A stretch of DNA of 34,058 bases from an uncultured Prevotellaceae bacterium (lineage in GTDB: Bacteria > Bacteroidota > Bacteroidia > Bacteroidales > Bacteroidaceae), in NCBI GenBank assembly GCA_902800185.1, contig CADCDK010000024.1:1-34058 (forward strand), read 5' to 3'. Numbering within the stretch: the first letter of the stretch is position 1; every line of letters begins with the position of its first letter. The notes under the pieces were generated by a model. The model was not told where the DNA came from and did not search any database. It was given only the letters and a program-made list of their open reading frames with translations. Shown here piece after piece: positions 32,617 through 34,058 of this stretch. The position numbers and the translations under genes were made by a program.

Positions 32617-32644
32617 CAAAGGTAGCATAAAATCATGAGGCAAA
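32617..32644 (-). promoter_or_regulatory. Promoter of the KilA-N gene
   Basis: TTTG (32644-32641), a 16-base spacer and TACCTTTG (32624-32617) on the minus strand, 15 bases before the ATG. Confidence 0.6.
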
Positions 32645-32674
32645 AGAACAATAGGCGAAAAATCCCTCAAAAGT

Positions 32675-32705
32675 TTTGTAATCTCGCATATTCTATGTAC
32701 CTTTA
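32675..32705 (+). promoter_or_regulatory. Promoter of structured RNA candidate 2
   Basis: TTTG (32675-32678), a 19-base spacer and TACCTTTA (32698-32705, last base off consensus). No gene follows on this strand for over 1 kb, so it fits a non-coding transcript. Confidence 0.5.
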
Positions 32706-32709
32706 CCCA

Positions 32710-32845
32710 CGACAAAGAGTCATTGAAACAGGCTGGTGGCTCAGCGTCAGGAGTTCTTTGATATGCAAATCACGGCAGAATGAGGATATGAGAACCGTTG
32801 CCAGTTCGTAACCCAGATTTTTCTCAATCCTCCGAACTGCCTTTA
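32710..32845 (+). ncRNA. Structured RNA candidate 2, possible pseudoknot
   Basis: Non-coding stretch behind a promoter. Stem 1 is GAGGAT (32782-32787) with ATCCTC (32827-32832) plus GAGAA (32790-32794) with TTCTC (32821-32825). Its loop holds CAGTTCG (32802-32808), which is perfectly complementary to CGAACTG (32833-32839) directly after stem 1, the layout of an H-type pseudoknot. Alternatively GGCAG (32774-32778) with CTGCC (32837-32841) extends stem 1 as a rod. The 5' part GACAAAGAGTCATTGAAACA is close to that of candidate 1. No open frame fits. Confidence 0.45.
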
Positions 32846-32957
32846 TTTACAAAAGGTTTGCGATTTTATCCAAAATTACGAAATAATTCTTTATATCAAT
32901 GTATCAAGAGGGAATTAAATTTAGGTTTTAGGTTTTTCATGTTAAGAATTTTTATCA

Positions 32958-33172
32958 TCGATTCCACTAAGCGGTAGGCTTGTTACCAGCCCGTGGTACT
33001 GGGAGTACCACTTAGTGGAATTTTCAGTACCAGCAAGTGGACAAAACTTGGAAGAAAGCAAACGTGGATATTCTGCTTGCTTTTTGTAAAGCCGAAAGCA
33101 CGCCGCATCCGAAGAATATCGTCCTTTAACTTCGTTAACTTCATGAACTCCTTTAACTTCCAAGAATCTGTA
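32958..33172 (-). repeat. Dispersed hairpin-rich repeat element, copy B
   Basis: Inverted copy of the element at 3836-4087. Here the outer arms are intact: ATTCCACTAAG (32961-32971) with CTTAGTGGAAT (33011-33021), perfect over 11 bases and enclosing a second perfect hairpin, GTGGTACT (32993-33000) with AGTACCAC (33004-33011). The other end holds four 9-base units TTTAACTTC / GTTAACTTC / ATGAACTCC / TTTAACTTC (33125-33160). The middle differs from copy A and lacks its 27-base palindrome. Short open frames across it are translations of the repeat, not genes. From 33173 to 33311 I see only AT-rich sequence. Confidence 0.75.
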
Positions 33173-33311
33173 ACAAACTTTCAAGAAGAAAAACCGGGAA
33201 AATAATTTTAAAATATGTAGATGTAAGGAGATAGAGGGAGATAAAGGACATTACAAGGCAAGCTCTGCTTGCGAAAGTTGAGTTTAAGGAGTTTATATTC
33301 CAACTCTTCTT

Positions 33312-33935
33312 TCAGATATCTTTCTCTTTATACAACGCCTGTCCCTTGGCCGTCAATAGGTATTTCTGTCGTGGATGACGAGGTGATTGGGGATATAGCA
33401 GACGGACATAGCCCTCTGCGATGGCTGGATTGAGATATAGATTCAATACGTTCTTCCTGTCTTTCAACCCAATGCCTTCCATTATTTCTTTTACTGATAA
33501 TTTCTGTTCTCCAACAACATGCACCAATCTAACAATATTTGGATTATTTGTATGCAACTTATCCTGTACTTGTGGGGTACTTGTGGGGTACTTGTGGGAT
33601 GATGCCAAATTCGGCTGCTCACTCCATTCCTTAGTAGGATGAATATGGAGGTAACGGTTGCGCAAATCCCATTGCTCGCCAAGCAACAGGTTACGAAAGA
33701 AACGCTCCAGGTAAACGGGCGAATAGTCTATCCCTTTCGCCACATTGTGGTAATTGGCACGTACCAGCGCATTGCGGAAATACCATGAATGACGGGCAAA
33801 CTGGTCATTGTTTACTTCAAAACCTAACGAGCGAAGATATTGTATGGTAAAAACAGCCGTTGTACGGGTATTCCCTTCGCCAAACGCATGAATTTGCCAT
33901 AAGCCTGAGACAAATCGTGTCAGATGGGTTATCAT
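33312..33935 (-). CDS. Fic-family AMP-transferase, 5' end probably disrupted
   Basis: A 207-residue open frame from the only in-frame ATG. It begins inside a Fic domain: catalytic motif HAFGEGNTRTT (16-26), with His16 and the GN-R phosphate loop, followed by the usual helices. A variable linker follows (about 100-125) and a winged-helix-like C-terminus (about 130-205, LSVKEIMEGIGLKDRKNVLNLYL). Fic enzymes add AMP or other phosphates to target proteins. The same frame stays open upstream to 34010 and reads like genuine Fic sequence (PVKFNSPKSDNLFQLRSYKG), but lacks a start and meets a TAA. The gene therefore seems frameshifted or N-terminally truncated. The linker contains three 11-base tandem repeats. 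Confidence 0.75.
   Translation of the reverse strand: MITHLTRFVSGLWQIHAFGEGNTRTTAVFTIQYLRSLGFEVNNDQFARHSWYFRNALVRANYHNVAKGIDYSPVYLERFFRNLLLGEQWDLRNRYLHIHPTKEWSEQPNLASSHKYPTSTPQVQDKLHTNNPNIVRLVHVVGEQKLSVKEIMEGIGLKDRKNVLNLYLNPAIAEGYVRLLYPQSPRHPRQKYLLTAKGQALYKEKDI
33567..33599 (+). repeat. Three tandem 11-base repeats within the Fic gene
   Basis: TACTTGTGGGG at 33567-33577 and 33578-33588, then TACTTGTGGGA at 33589-33599. They encode the KYPTSTPQVQ linker. An 11-base unit shifts the frame when one copy is gained or lost, so the C-terminal winged-helix part could be switched on or off. Confidence 0.9.
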
Positions 33936-34058
33936 TTCGTCATGACTTTTGCCTTTGTATGACCTTAACTGAAAAAGGTTGTCACTTTTTGGAGAGTTAA
34001 ACTTAACTGGTTATTACTATAATTACTATCTCACTAAAAGCGTTTACCTGTTCTGATT

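Noticed and set aside
32942-33184. An 80-codon minus-strand frame over repeat copy B
   Set aside because: Similar peptides arise from copy A in another frame, so it is repeat sequence, not a gene.

Overview
The window looks like a chromosomal segment of a Bacteroidales bacterium, most likely a Prevotella-type gut or oral anaerobe. Many genes are preceded by the Bacteroidetes sigma-factor signature (TTTG, about 20 bases, TAnnTTTG, often TATCTTTG or TACCTTTG). The gene content also fits: HipA and PIN toxin systems, a BspA-like leucine-rich repeat protein, ORF6N and KilA-N proteins, a class II xylose isomerase, a GPH sugar symporter, and GH115, GH43 and PL11 glycan-degrading enzymes. Species cannot be fixed from the sequence alone.

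Left accessory block (1-4.1 kb): a truncated DUF4304-like gene; a hipB-hipA pair behind a promoter that overlaps a perfect inverted repeat; a small minus-strand transcription unit of unclear coding capacity; and a minus-strand operon of antitoxin, PIN toxin and lipoprotein-like protein. The block ends in copy A of a dispersed, hairpin-rich repeat element.

Glycan-degradation core (4.1-21.5 kb): a large secreted rhamnogalacturonan lyase (PL11), an uncharacterised secreted protein and an RNase H. Then follows a minus-strand glucuronoxylan and xylose block. Read in transcription order, it encodes exported GH115 alpha-glucuronidase, GPH sugar symporter, cytoplasmic GH43, mannonate dehydratase UxuA, a secreted two-domain esterase, xylulokinase and xylose isomerase. 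Together these would remove (methyl)glucuronic acid and ester side groups, import oligosaccharides, cut them, and feed xylose and uronate into central metabolism. No SusC/SusD pair and no dedicated regulator lies in the window. An aldo/keto reductase with its own strong terminator follows.

Housekeeping core (21.5-28.6 kb): a minus-strand run of a conserved protein, rpoN (sigma-54), a PAP2-like membrane protein, purE and ispG, with start/stop overlaps suggesting an operon. On the plus strand are an exported nitroreductase-family protein and an acetyl-CoA hydrolase/CoA-transferase, closed by a clear terminator.

Right accessory block (28.6-34.06 kb): ORF6N protein, BspA-like LRR protein with a small partner, KilA-N protein, and a Fic-family gene with a disrupted 5' end and a frame-shifting 11-bp tandem repeat. 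This block also holds two structured RNA candidates that share a 5' motif and stem architecture, and copy B of the dispersed repeat in inverted orientation. These RNAs, the repeat family and the Fic repeat are the least explained parts of the window.
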